Below are positions 29,187 through 37,471 of a DNA stretch of 39,049 bases, in pieces. Location of the stretch: the NCBI GenBank assembly GCA_947455865.1, contig CANGQZ010000005.1, forward strand, positions 1 through 39,049, written 5' to 3'. Source of the DNA: Sphingomonadaceae bacterium. Its GTDB lineage: Bacteria > Pseudomonadota > Alphaproteobacteria > Sphingomonadales > Sphingomonadaceae. The notes under the pieces are model-generated. The model was not told the origin of the DNA, ran no database searches, and worked only from the letters and a program-made list of their open reading frames with translations. How positions within the stretch are numbered: position 1 is the stretch's first letter; each line of letters begins with the position of its first letter. Made by a program: the position numbers and the translations under genes.

Positions 29187-29632
29187 TCGCCGCGATGTCG
29201 ACCGCCGCATTCCGCCGGGCATTGCTCATCGCCGCCGCCCTTGCCAGCAGCCCGGCCGGCGCGCGCACCTGCTCGCCCAAGCCGCTGCCTCCGGCCAACG
29301 CGGCGATCCACGGCGTCTGGCGCAATCCCTACAACTCGGTCGACGTGCGTATCGAAGACTGCGGCGACCAGTTGTGCGGCGTCGTCGTCGGCGCCACCGC
29401 CGAGGCGCTCACCGACGCCCGGGACTCCGGCTATCCCAACCTGATCGGCCTGCAACTGCTGCGCGATTATCGCGCCGATGGCCCGTGCCATTGGAGCGGG
29501 ACCGTGCTGGTCCCCGATCTCGGGCACAGCTTTTCCTCGCATCTCGTGCTGATCGATCCCGGCCATGTCCGGATCGCCGGCTGCCTGTGGCACCAGTTTC
29601 TCTGCAAGAACCAGATATGGCGCAGGCTCTAG
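29183..29632 (+). CDS. DUF2147-like secreted protein
   Basis: Signal peptide; AIHGVWRNPYNSVDVRIEDCGDQLCGVVVGATAEA...GLQLLRDYR...W; Cys-containing lipocalin-like DUF2147 pattern. Start overlaps the VirJ-like stop. Confidence 0.72.
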   Translation: MIAAMSTAAFRRALLIAAALASSPAGARTCSPKPLPPANAAIHGVWRNPYNSVDVRIEDCGDQLCGVVVGATAEALTDARDSGYPNLIGLQLLRDYRADGPCHWSGTVLVPDLGHSFSSHLVLIDPGHVRIAGCLWHQFLCKNQIWRRL

Positions 29633-32220
29633 CCGCCCGGCCGTCCGCCGGTCTTTCGCAAGGTATGCGCATGGTGCGGCGTTTTGCCCCCGCCGCCCTC
29701 GCGATTATGGTCGCCCTGATCGCCGGGGCTGCGATCGTCCATCTTGGCAATGCCTTCTCGCCCGTCCGCATCGCTGCGGCGCTCGCCGGTCTGCCGGGAT
29801 GGCGGATCGCCGCCTCGCTTGCCTTCACCCTCGCCAGCTATCTGCTGCTGACCTGCTACGATCTCGTCGCGCTCGGCAGCCTGGGGGTGAAAGTGCCGTG
29901 GCGCACCGCCGCCCGCGCCGCTTTTACATCTTATGCGCTCAGCCACAATCTCGGCTTTGCCGCGCTCACCGGCGGGTCGGCGCGGCTGCGGATCTACGGG
30001 GCGATCGGAGTACCGCCGGCCACGGTCGCACGGGTTGTGCTGATTGCCGGGATCGCCTTCTGGGGCGGCGTCGTCGCGGTCACCGCGCTCAGCCTCACGC
30101 TCGGCACGCACGCATTCACGCTTGGCACGCACACCTTTCATCCAGGCGCAGCCCGTGCAGCAGGAGCGGTGATCCTGCTGACGATGATCGCGCTGCCGCT
30201 GGCCGCTCGCCGGCTGCCGGGACCTCGCGGCCTGCTCGCGCGCGCCATCCCCGTCCCGCACCCGGGCGCGCTGGCGCTGCTGCTTGGGCTTGGCGCACTG
30301 GATCTCGCGTTCTCCGCGCTGGCTCTGTTCGTCCTCATTCCCGGCCTGTCGCTGGCCGATTTTCCGCAGCTCTACCTCGTCTACGCGCTGGCAATCGTCG
30401 CCGGGCTCGTCACCCATGTGCCCGGTGGGATCGGGGTATTCGAGGCGGTGGTGCTCGCCGCCTTGCCCGGCGGCGGCGCATCCAGCGCCGAAATTGCTGC
30501 GGCGCTCGTCGCCTACCGGGCGATCTACTACCTCCTCCCTCTCGCCGCGGCATTACCGCTCAACGCGGCCGCCGAAGCGCACGGCCTGCGCCGCCGCGTC
30601 CAGCCGATGCTCACCGCGCTCAATCTGGTGCTGTTCGAAGTCGCCCCATGGGCGATGGGTGCGCTGACTTTTGGCGGCGGACTGGTGCTGCTGCTCTCGG
30701 GCGCTTTGCCCGCAGTGCACAGCCGCATGCGTGCGCTGGTCGAACTGCTGCCGCTGCCGTTCATCGATGGCTCGCATCTCGCCGCCAGTCTGGTCGGCAC
30801 CGCCTTGCTGCTGGTCGCCCCGGCACTGGTGGCGCGGCTCGAAAGCGGCATGCGCGCCGCGCGCCTGCTGTTCATGCTGGGCGCGGCGTTCTCACTCGCC
30901 AAGGGGCTCGACTTCGAGGAGGCGGGGGTGATGCTGGTGCTGGCCGGCGCACTCCAGTTCGCTGCTCCGGCGTTCTACCGGCGGAGCGCGGGCGCGTTCT
31001 CGGCCGCCGGCCGGGGCTGGCTGATCGCCGCTGCCGCAGCCGTCGCGATGTCCGCAGCCAGCGGGTTCATCGCGCACCGCCATCTCCCCTACGACAGCGA
31101 ACTGTGGTGGGAATTCGCACTGCGCGGCGATGCCCCGCGGTTCCTGCGCGCCAGCTTTGCGGCTGGCATCCTCCTTGCCGGATATGCCCTTGCCGAGCTG
31201 CTCCGCCGCCCGCAGCGCGGTGCCGGGCTGGCCCGCCTGCCCGAGGGCGTGTTCGCGCGCGCGACCGCCCGCCATGGCCGCAGCGACGCGGCGCTGGCCT
31301 TCACTGGTGACAAGCGCTTCCTCGTCCACCCTCAAGGCGATGCCTTCGTCATGTTCAGCGCGCGCGGCCGCACCTGGGTGGTGATGGGCGATCCGGTCGG
31401 GCCGACCGAGCGGTGGGCCGATCTATGCTGGGAGCTGCGCCGCCAAAGCGACGCCTGCTACGCGCGGCTATGCTTCTACCAGCTCAGCGAGGCTCTGCTC
31501 CCGCTGATGGTCGATCTGGGCCTTCGGCCGATCAAGTATGGCGATGAGGCGACTGTCCCCGTCCAGCGCTTCACACTCGAGGGGCCGCGCATGAAGACCT
31601 TGCGCAACAGCCGTGCCCGCGCCGGGCGCGAAAGACTGCAGCTGAAGATCATCTCGCCGGGCGATTTCCCTGTCTGGCAATCGGTGCTGCGCAGTCTGTC
31701 CGATGACTGGCTCGGCTCGCGCCGCCACGCGGAAAAGAATTTCAGCCTCGGCCGGTTCGATCCGGGATACCTCGCCCATTTCGAAACCGCAGTCGTCGTG
31801 CGAGCCGAGGCTCCGATGCGGCCCGTGGCTTTCGCCAATCTGTGGCGTTCGGGCGATGGGCAGGAAATGTCGGTCGATTTGATGCGTCAGTCACACGAAG
31901 CGCCGCCGGCGACGATGGACTTCCTCTTCGTCGAACTGATCGAACGGGCCCGCGCCGCCGGCTGCACCCGCTTCAACCTTGGCCTGGCCCCGCTGTCCGG
32001 GGTGCAGGGCGGCAAGCTCGCGCCAGGCTGGGCGCGCCTCGCCAATCTGGCCTTTTCGGTCGATGCCGGGGCCTACGGCTTTGCCGGGCTGCGCCGTTAC
32101 AAGGACAAGTTCGCGCCCACATGGCAGCCACGCTATATAGCCACGCCGCAAGGTCTGGCCGGCCTGCGCGCGTTGGTCGATCTCGTCGGCCTGATCGCCA
32201 ATGGCCCGGCGCGGGGCTAG
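29617..32220 (+). CDS. mprF: Bifunctional lysylphosphatidylglycerol flippase/synthetase MprF
   Basis: Polytopic N-terminal flippase region (SYALSHNLGFAALTGGSARLRIYGAIG, THVPGGIGVFEAVVLAALPGG) and DUF2156 synthetase domain (KRFLVHPQGDAFVMFSARGRTWVVMGDPVGP, FNLGLAPLSG, YKDKFAPTWQPRYIA). Confidence 0.93.
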   Translation: MAQALAARPSAGLSQGMRMVRRFAPAALAIMVALIAGAAIVHLGNAFSPVRIAAALAGLPGWRIAASLAFTLASYLLLTCYDLVALGSLGVKVPWRTAARAAFTSYALSHNLGFAALTGGSARLRIYGAIGVPPATVARVVLIAGIAFWGGVVAVTALSLTLGTHAFTLGTHTFHPGAARAAGAVILLTMIALPLAARRLPGPRGLLARAIPVPHPGALALLLGLGALDLAFSALALFVLIPGLSLADFPQLYLVYALAIVAGLVTHVPGGIGVFEAVVLAALPGGGASSAEIAAALVAYRAIYYLLPLAAALPLNAAAEAHGLRRRVQPMLTALNLVLFEVAPWAMGALTFGGGLVLLLSGALPAVHSRMRALVELLPLPFIDGSHLAASLVGTALLLVAPALVARLESGMRAARLLFMLGAAFSLAKGLDFEEAGVMLVLAGALQFAAPAFYRRSAGAFSAAGRGWLIAAAAAVAMSAASGFIAHRHLPYDSELWWEFALRGDAPRFLRASFAAGILLAGYALAELLRRPQRGAGLARLPEGVFARATARHGRSDAALAFTGDKRFLVHPQGDAFVMFSARGRTWVVMGDPVGPTERWADLCWELRRQSDACYARLCFYQLSEALLPLMVDLGLRPIKYGDEATVPVQRFTLEGPRMKTLRNSRARAGRERLQLKIISPGDFPVWQSVLRSLSDDWLGSRRHAEKNFSLGRFDPGYLAHFETAVVVRAEAPMRPVAFANLWRSGDGQEMSVDLMRQSHEAPPATMDFLFVELIERARAAGCTRFNLGLAPLSGVQGGKLAPGWARLANLAFSVDAGAYGFAGLRRYKDKFAPTWQPRYIATPQGLAGLRALVDLVGLIANGPARG

Positions 32221-32403
32221 CAGCCTTCCATCGTGACCATGGGTGGATTCGACCGGATTCAGACAATTCGGATCCTGCCCGGAATGCCAAGAGTGTCGGC
32301 CTCGCCAAGGCCATAATGGGCCGCCACCAGTCTCGGATAGAGGCTGTCCGTCAGCTTCCCACCCGCAGGCCGACAGCCGAAAGGCACCTTACCTCAGGAC
32401 AAC

Positions 32404-32432
32404 AAAAAACCCGGCCGAAGCCGGGTTGTTTT
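32404..32432 (-). terminator. Rho-independent terminator downstream of the tRNA-Met 3' end
   Basis: On the - strand: AACCCGGCTTCGGCCGGGTTTTTTG, a GC stem followed by T-run. Confidence 0.8.
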
Positions 32433-32435
32433 GCG

Positions 32436-32482
<47 letters not shown>

Positions 32483-32510
32483 TGGCAGTCGCAAGTGATT
32501 GTAAATACTG

Positions 32511-32550
32511 CGATATACCCGACATAAGCACGATATAACCGACACATGCG
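32511..32550. repeat. Tandem 20-bp direct repeats (2 copies)
   Basis: CGATATACCCGACATAAGCA / CGATATAACCGACACATGCG, 16 of 20 identical, between the tRNA fragment and the integrase gene. Confidence 0.75.
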
Positions 32551-32913
32551 CGGGCGTCTAGCAGGTCCCCTGCCCCGCTGGTTTGCGACGGCATTTGCCG
32601 CCTTTTGCCCCCTCTTGCTTCCACAGTGCTTACAGCCTGTCCGGCCTAGGTGCCCCAAATACCTGCTGTGATTCGAGCGGGATGCCTTCGGGCGTGCCTT
32701 GCGCCGCTCTTTAACCAACTCGCCGCATACGCCCTAGCACGCCGATTTTCCTTTTATTGCTTATTTTCAATATGTTCGTTGACTCCAAGAGCACTGATAA
32801 GCACCCGTGTTGTCGGCCAAGGCATGACCGGTCGCATCGAGGTGGGCCGCCAACCACCGAGATGCAACCTGCCTGCTACGGTCGAAAATCCGATCGACAA
32901 AAGTGACACGGAC

Positions 32914-34071
32914 ATGGCCAAGATAACCAAACGCACGGTCGAGACGGCCGCCCCTAGGGACAAGGAGTATTACATCTGGGACGAGGACATCCCGGGCCTT
33001 GGCCTGCGGGTTCTACCCTCCGGCCGCCGGCAGTATATTGTCCAATATCGCGCTGGACGGCGATCACGCCGGATCTCGCTCGGCCCCAGCACCATCCTTA
33101 CCACCGAACAGGCACGCAGCCGGGCTCTCGCCATACTTGCTGATGCCCGCAGTGGCAAAGATCCCGCTGCAGATAGAGAGGCGCGCCGAGACGCGTTGCT
33201 GGTCAAGGATCTCGCCGAGCGGTTCGACCAGCAGCACATCTCGCTGCGGATCAAGGCCAGCACCGCCAAGGGTTACAGGCGTTCGCTCGCCAAATTCATC
33301 CTGCCCAAGCTAGGGCAGATGGTGATCACGGACGTCACCCGCGCTGACGTTGCCAAGTTCCATCATGACCTGCGGCACATCCCCTATGAGGCGAACCGCT
33401 GCCTCGAAATCATCTCCAAGATGTTCAACCTGGCTGAGCTGTGGGGGCTCCGCCCCGACGGCAGCAATCCTCGCCGCCTGATCCAGAAGTACCCCGAGGT
33501 GAAGCGAGAACGGTTCCTTAGCCTCGACGAGATCAAGCATCTCGGGGACGTGCTGCGGGAGGTCGAGCAGGAGGGGCGTGAGATGCCCTCTGCCATCCTC
33601 GCGATCCGGCTGCTTCTTTATACCGGTTGTCGGCTCAGCGAGATCATGACCTTGCAGTGGGACTTTGTTGATCTCGAAGAGCGGGTATTGAACCTTCCGG
33701 ATTCAAAGACCGGCGCCAAGAAGGTGTTCCTCGGGAAGCCGGCTCGCGAACTGCTGGAGAACGCCCCTCGCCTGCCCGACAACCCATGGGTGATTACAGG
33801 GACAATACCTGGTCACCGGTTAACCGATCTACAACCGTTCTGGCAGCGCGTGCGTGCTCGCGCGGGTCTCACCGAAGTACGGATCCATGACCTGCGCCAT
33901 ACCTTCGCGTCGACGGCGATTGCTGCTGGACACTCTCTACCCATCATCGGGAAGCTGCTCGGGCATACCCAGGTGCAGACCACAGCCCGCTACGCCCACC
34001 TGGCAGCCCAGCCCGCCATGATTGCGGCGGACTCGATTACCGATGTGCTGGATCGCGCCCTGGCCGCCTGA
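32914..34071 (+). CDS. int: Tyrosine-type integrase of an integrative element
   Basis: YTGCRLSEIMTLQWDFVD, RIHDLRHTFASTAIAAGHSLPIIGKLLGHTQVQTTARYAHL (R...HxxR...H...Y). Start placed at MAKITKRTVE. Confidence 0.95.
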   Translation: MAKITKRTVETAAPRDKEYYIWDEDIPGLGLRVLPSGRRQYIVQYRAGRRSRRISLGPSTILTTEQARSRALAILADARSGKDPAADREARRDALLVKDLAERFDQQHISLRIKASTAKGYRRSLAKFILPKLGQMVITDVTRADVAKFHHDLRHIPYEANRCLEIISKMFNLAELWGLRPDGSNPRRLIQKYPEVKRERFLSLDEIKHLGDVLREVEQEGREMPSAILAIRLLLYTGCRLSEIMTLQWDFVDLEERVLNLPDSKTGAKKVFLGKPARELLENAPRLPDNPWVITGTIPGHRLTDLQPFWQRVRARAGLTEVRIHDLRHTFASTAIAAGHSLPIIGKLLGHTQVQTTARYAHLAAQPAMIAADSITDVLDRALAA

Positions 34072-34503
34072 TCAGGATTGCTTAGATGTCCAAGCGCTCA
34101 CTGCATCGGGATATCCATCCAGGAACGCATCCTCATCGATGCGTATACCCCTATAAACTATGATCTTTTCGTACTTTCGCTTTTCATATTCGAAGTACGA
34201 ATAAATGACGAAGTCGCCTCGGAGGCTCTGATTCGAGATCATTTTTCCGAATGATATGCAGTCGTCGTCTTCGTACCTGTGATCGACCGAGACCAAGTCG
34301 CGAAGAAAATTATCAGCGTCGTCCTCAGTCATTTTTCTCAATGGGAGCAGCAAATCCATGGGGATCTGCGCATCAGCAGGAAGATCGCACACACTCCCTG
34401 TAATCGCATCGGGCGGTATCCGCTCGAATAGCTTCTGCAAATCGAGCGGATCAGCCCCCCTAAGGCCTATCCGACGGCACGCTTCCCCCGGTGAAATCAA
34501 CAT
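34072..34503 (-). CDS. Hypothetical protein (143 aa) translationally coupled to Abi gene
   Basis: ATG at 34503 overlaps the Abi stop (TGTTGA); acidic N-half, C-terminal GDFVIYSYFEYEKRKYEKIIVYRGIRIDEDAFLDGYPDAV. No family recognised. Confidence 0.65.
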   Translation of the reverse strand: MLISPGEACRRIGLRGADPLDLQKLFERIPPDAITGSVCDLPADAQIPMDLLLPLRKMTEDDADNFLRDLVSVDHRYEDDDCISFGKMISNQSLRGDFVIYSYFEYEKRKYEKIIVYRGIRIDEDAFLDGYPDAVSAWTSKQS

Positions 34504-35429
34504 TGCCAGCAAGGCCTCGCTTCCCAGTTTTCGGGAAATCCCATTGACCGTTGATTGGCTGACGACCGCGAGTTGATCAAATCAGCTACCCGCTGCGGGA
34601 ATGTAGTGTCCTGGCTCTGATGCCGCAGCATATGGATCAGAGCCACGAGCGCATTGTAGATCTGGTTCGCAGGCTGATTTTGAATGCCGCTGCCAGTCTC
34701 GACCTGCCCGATAACCAGGTCGCCGCTGAATCGTTTGATCAACGGCAGCCGCTTGACGGTATGCCGGTTCCAGAGCCTGCCGTGATGCGCGCAGATATTG
34801 CGGATGTAGGAGAGCAGTTGCAGCGTACCTTCGAGCACCTCACGAGACGGCAGGCCGAGGTCCTTAGCCACCGCGCTCCTGATTTTCGGGTCTTTTGTGG
34901 CCGCGAACCAACGGGAGAGTTCGCCAAAGGTCATCAGCTCCGTGACGATCCATAACGGCGGCATGAACGGGGCGGTATATTTGCGACGGTAATGGTCAAC
35001 AAACACCTCGTTGCTATCTTTGGCCCTGTTCGCAAGGGCCGACAGCAATGCGATATGATCATAACCCGATTGGAATACCGAGGCATCCAGGTGCGCATGT
35101 GAGCCGTGAGCTAGCGCCAATCTGTTTGTCCAACGGGCCCGCAACGCGATCTCGATGCGCTCGATCGCTTCCATGATCAACAATCGCAGCTTTCGGTCGA
35201 ATACATAGATGTCGACGATCGTGTCGAATTGGAGGTCATTGGCAAACTGCTTGGACCGGGTCTGGCCATCTGTTGGCGGAACCTCGAAGGGCAACCAGTA
35301 AGCGCTGAGCCGGTAGTATCCAACCGTCTCCAACCAACGACGCATCAGCGATTGGTCGCCCTGCATCCCCCGCTCTATCAGCAGGGTGATTTGATCATCT
35401 ATCGTGGTTGGCAGTTTGTTGAAATGCAT
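34497..35429 (-). CDS. Abi family protein (Abi_2; AbiD/AbiF-like HEPN)
   Basis: MHFNKLPTTIDDQITLLIERGM...VGYYRLSAYWLPF...FDRKLRLLIMEAIERIEIALRARW...PLWIVTELMTFGELSRWF...YIRNICAHHGRLWNR (HEPN R-x4-H-like motif). Confidence 0.93.
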   Translation of the reverse strand: MHFNKLPTTIDDQITLLIERGMQGDQSLMRRWLETVGYYRLSAYWLPFEVPPTDGQTRSKQFANDLQFDTIVDIYVFDRKLRLLIMEAIERIEIALRARWTNRLALAHGSHAHLDASVFQSGYDHIALLSALANRAKDSNEVFVDHYRRKYTAPFMPPLWIVTELMTFGELSRWFAATKDPKIRSAVAKDLGLPSREVLEGTLQLLSYIRNICAHHGRLWNRHTVKRLPLIKRFSGDLVIGQVETGSGIQNQPANQIYNALVALIHMLRHQSQDTTFPQRVADLINSRSSANQRSMGFPENWEARPCWQC

Positions 35430-35520
35430 GGGGCCTCATCGACTACTCGACGAGGCCCCAAAAAGTAACCCCCCGGTGTTGGGCAAGCCGAAGCTCTAGG
35501 CCTGGGGGGTGTTGTTGCCC
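35430..35520 (-). ncRNA. Candidate structured RNA upstream of the Abi gene
   Basis: On the - strand: GGGGGGCAACAACACCCCCCAGGCCTAGAGCTTCGGCTTGCCCAACACCGGGGGGTTACTTTTTGGGGCCTCGTCGAGTAGTCGATGAGGCCCC; 7-bp outer stem, C(UUCG)G hairpin and 13-bp hairpin with one G:U only on this strand. Confidence 0.6.
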
Positions 35521-35523
35521 CCC

Positions 35524-35551
35524 ATGTATGCCCACAAATCCTAATGGTCAA
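35524..35551 (-). promoter_or_regulatory. Sigma70-like promoter for the Abi-associated RNA
   Basis: On the - strand TTGACC-16 nt-ATACAT, placing the start at or near the GGGGGG that opens the structured region. Confidence 0.5.
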
Positions 35552-35617
35552 TGAATGAATGAGCGGCGCCAGACACTGACTCTCGCCCCCTTGGCGCCCA
35601 TCACGAGCCCCAGATTA

Positions 35618-36259
35618 TCACGGCATAGCGTCGTCCACGGACACATAAAAGCCTCGGCGATGAGACCCTCTGTAGCGAATGAGTCCGCGGTCCTTTAGCT
35701 CGGCAATGTCGCGTTTGGCAGTGCGTCCGCTCACTGCCCAGCGAGCAACAATGTCTTCGAAGGTGCAACGATAACCGCTCGCGACTCGAGCCAAGAGCCA
35801 CTCCTGGCGCTCGTTCAGCGGCACATTATTGGTGACATGCATGTCACCAATAATGTCACCATTCGTGTCACCATTAATCTGGGCACTCCGGGTAGTCTGC
35901 GATGGTGACACGGCCGCATCTGGCCGGCTGGAACTTGGCTCCTCGGAACCATCTTCCAGCGCAATGATTGGAGGTTTTATCACCTCAAGCTCTGTCAAAT
36001 GCGCCAGAACCAATTCCCGAGCGGCCTGAGATTTTACGCAAAGTCTCATTAGAAAATAGCCGCTTGGGCCAATCTCCCCGCTGAGCCAATTCTTCACGCT
36101 GCGCTCACTGGCGCCAGTCCACCTCATGATGGTTTTCACCGACCGGTGGGTCTCATCGTGCTCGAGGCGCAATGCCTCGGCAATGAGCTCTGCATAGTCC
36201 TTCGCCGACTTCGCCAGCCCGTTCCACGGGTGCAACATCTTGCCCTTTTTCGGCAACAT
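35618..36259 (-). CDS. HTH domain-containing putative transcriptional regulator
   Basis: HRSVKTIMRWTGASERSVKNWLSGEIGPSGYFLMRLC (HTH) and C-terminal winged helix FEDIVARWAVSGRTAKRDIAELKDRGLIRYRGSHRRGFY (DeoR-like). Confidence 0.75.
   Translation of the reverse strand: MLPKKGKMLHPWNGLAKSAKDYAELIAEALRLEHDETHRSVKTIMRWTGASERSVKNWLSGEIGPSGYFLMRLCVKSQAARELVLAHLTELEVIKPPIIALEDGSEEPSSSRPDAAVSPSQTTRSAQINGDTNGDIIGDMHVTNNVPLNERQEWLLARVASGYRCTFEDIVARWAVSGRTAKRDIAELKDRGLIRYRGSHRRGFYVSVDDAMP
35825..35854. repeat. Perfect 30-bp palindrome within the HTH gene
   Basis: ATTATTGGTGACATG|CATGTCACCAATAAT is exactly self-complementary; followed by further GTCACC copies. Confidence 0.9.
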
Positions 36260-36436
36260 CCTCCGCTCCTTTCAACGCTAAATTCACGTGCGAGCGGAAC
36301 GGTAGGCAGAGGTGCTCTTCGGGCTGCAGTTGGTGGATGCCCTGGACTGCTGCAGCGGCTGAACCGGAAAGGGCGACGCTTGAAGGATTGGAAGAACGAA
36401 CGGGACCGAAACAGCGACGACCCGCCAGCGCGCGCT

Positions 36437-37471
36437 GTGCGGGCTGCGGAATATGTCCGCATGTCTACCGACCATCAAAAATACTCGACGGAAAATCAGG
36501 CCGACGCGATCCGTAAATACGCGTCCACCCGCGGGATCGAAATTGTCCGCACTTATGCCGATGATGGCAAAAGCGGCCTGTCGATCGATGGACGTGCCTC
36601 GCTTCAGCGCCTGATCGCCGATGTTGAGGCTGGCGCCGCCGATTTCGAGATGATCTTGGTTTATGACGTGAGCCGCTGGGGCCGCTTCCAGGATGCGGAC
36701 GAAAGCGCCTATTACGAATACATATGTCGGCGATCCGGGATCCAGATCGCCTATTGCGCCGAACAGTTCGAAAACGACGGCTCTCCGATGAGCACCATGT
36801 TCAAGGGCTTCAAACGAGCCATGGCCGGCGAATACAGCCGGGAACTCTCAGTAAAGGTCTTCGCCGGGCAATGCCGGCTGATCGAGAAAGGCTATCGCCA
36901 AGGTGGTCCAGCCGGCTTCGGCCTTCGCAGAACACTGATCGATGAGCACGGAACAGCCAAGGCAGTACTCGGGCGTGGTGAGCAAAAGAGCCTCCAGACC
37001 GATCGCGTAATTCTGACGCCAGGGCCGGCCGATGAGATTGCCATTGTCGGGGAAATCTACCGCGCTTTCGTCCATGAGGGGCGGTCAGAACGCGAGATAG
37101 CCGACGATCTCAACACCCGCGGAATTCTGACAGATCTCCAGCGTCCGTGGACCAGGGGCACCGTCCATCAGCTGCTGGTCAACGAAAAATATGTCGGCGA
37201 CAACGTATGGAACAGACGCTCGTTCAAGCTGAAGCAGAAAAGGGTCCAGAACGTTCCTGACATGTGGATCAGGGCGTCGGGTGTCTTCGAGGGGATCGTG
37301 GAACGCGACCTCTATGACGCCGCCCATTCGATCATCAATGCTCGGTCTTTCCGCCTGTCCGATGCCGAAATGCTGGAGGCGCTCCAGACCCTCTATGCGC
37401 AGAAGGGGCTGCTCTCTGGCATCATCATTGACGATTGCTGTCCGCCGTCAGCACCAATGGCACAGATTTGA
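36437..37471 (+). CDS. Large serine recombinase (resolvase family), C-terminally truncated or frameshifted
   Basis: AAEYVRMSTDHQKYSTENQADAIRKYASTRGIEIVRTYADDGKSGLSIDGRASLQRLI...VYDVSRWGRFQDADES; recombinase domain VNEKYVGDNVWNRRS. ORF ends 3 nt before the IS3 end. Confidence 0.85.
   Translation: MRAAEYVRMSTDHQKYSTENQADAIRKYASTRGIEIVRTYADDGKSGLSIDGRASLQRLIADVEAGAADFEMILVYDVSRWGRFQDADESAYYEYICRRSGIQIAYCAEQFENDGSPMSTMFKGFKRAMAGEYSRELSVKVFAGQCRLIEKGYRQGGPAGFGLRRTLIDEHGTAKAVLGRGEQKSLQTDRVILTPGPADEIAIVGEIYRAFVHEGRSEREIADDLNTRGILTDLQRPWTRGTVHQLLVNEKYVGDNVWNRRSFKLKQKRVQNVPDMWIRASGVFEGIVERDLYDAAHSIINARSFRLSDAEMLEALQTLYAQKGLLSGIIIDDCCPPSAPMAQI

Noticed and set aside
29152-29616. N-terminal extension of the MprF ORF
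   Set aside because: Overlaps the DUF2147-like gene in another frame; Arg-rich composition; MprF homology begins after 29617.
32511-32550. Possible CRISPR-like repeats
   Set aside because: Only two directly adjacent 20-bp copies with no spacers and no cas genes; better explained as integrase-associated repeats.
35550-35562. (AATG)n-type microsatellite as phase-variation tract
   Set aside because: Only about three units, upstream of the promoter; too short to support a phase-variation claim.
36146-36436. N-terminal extension of the serine recombinase ORF
   Set aside because: Upstream residues show no homology to resolvases and overlap the divergent HTH gene; conserved catalytic domain starts near VRAAEYVRMSTD.
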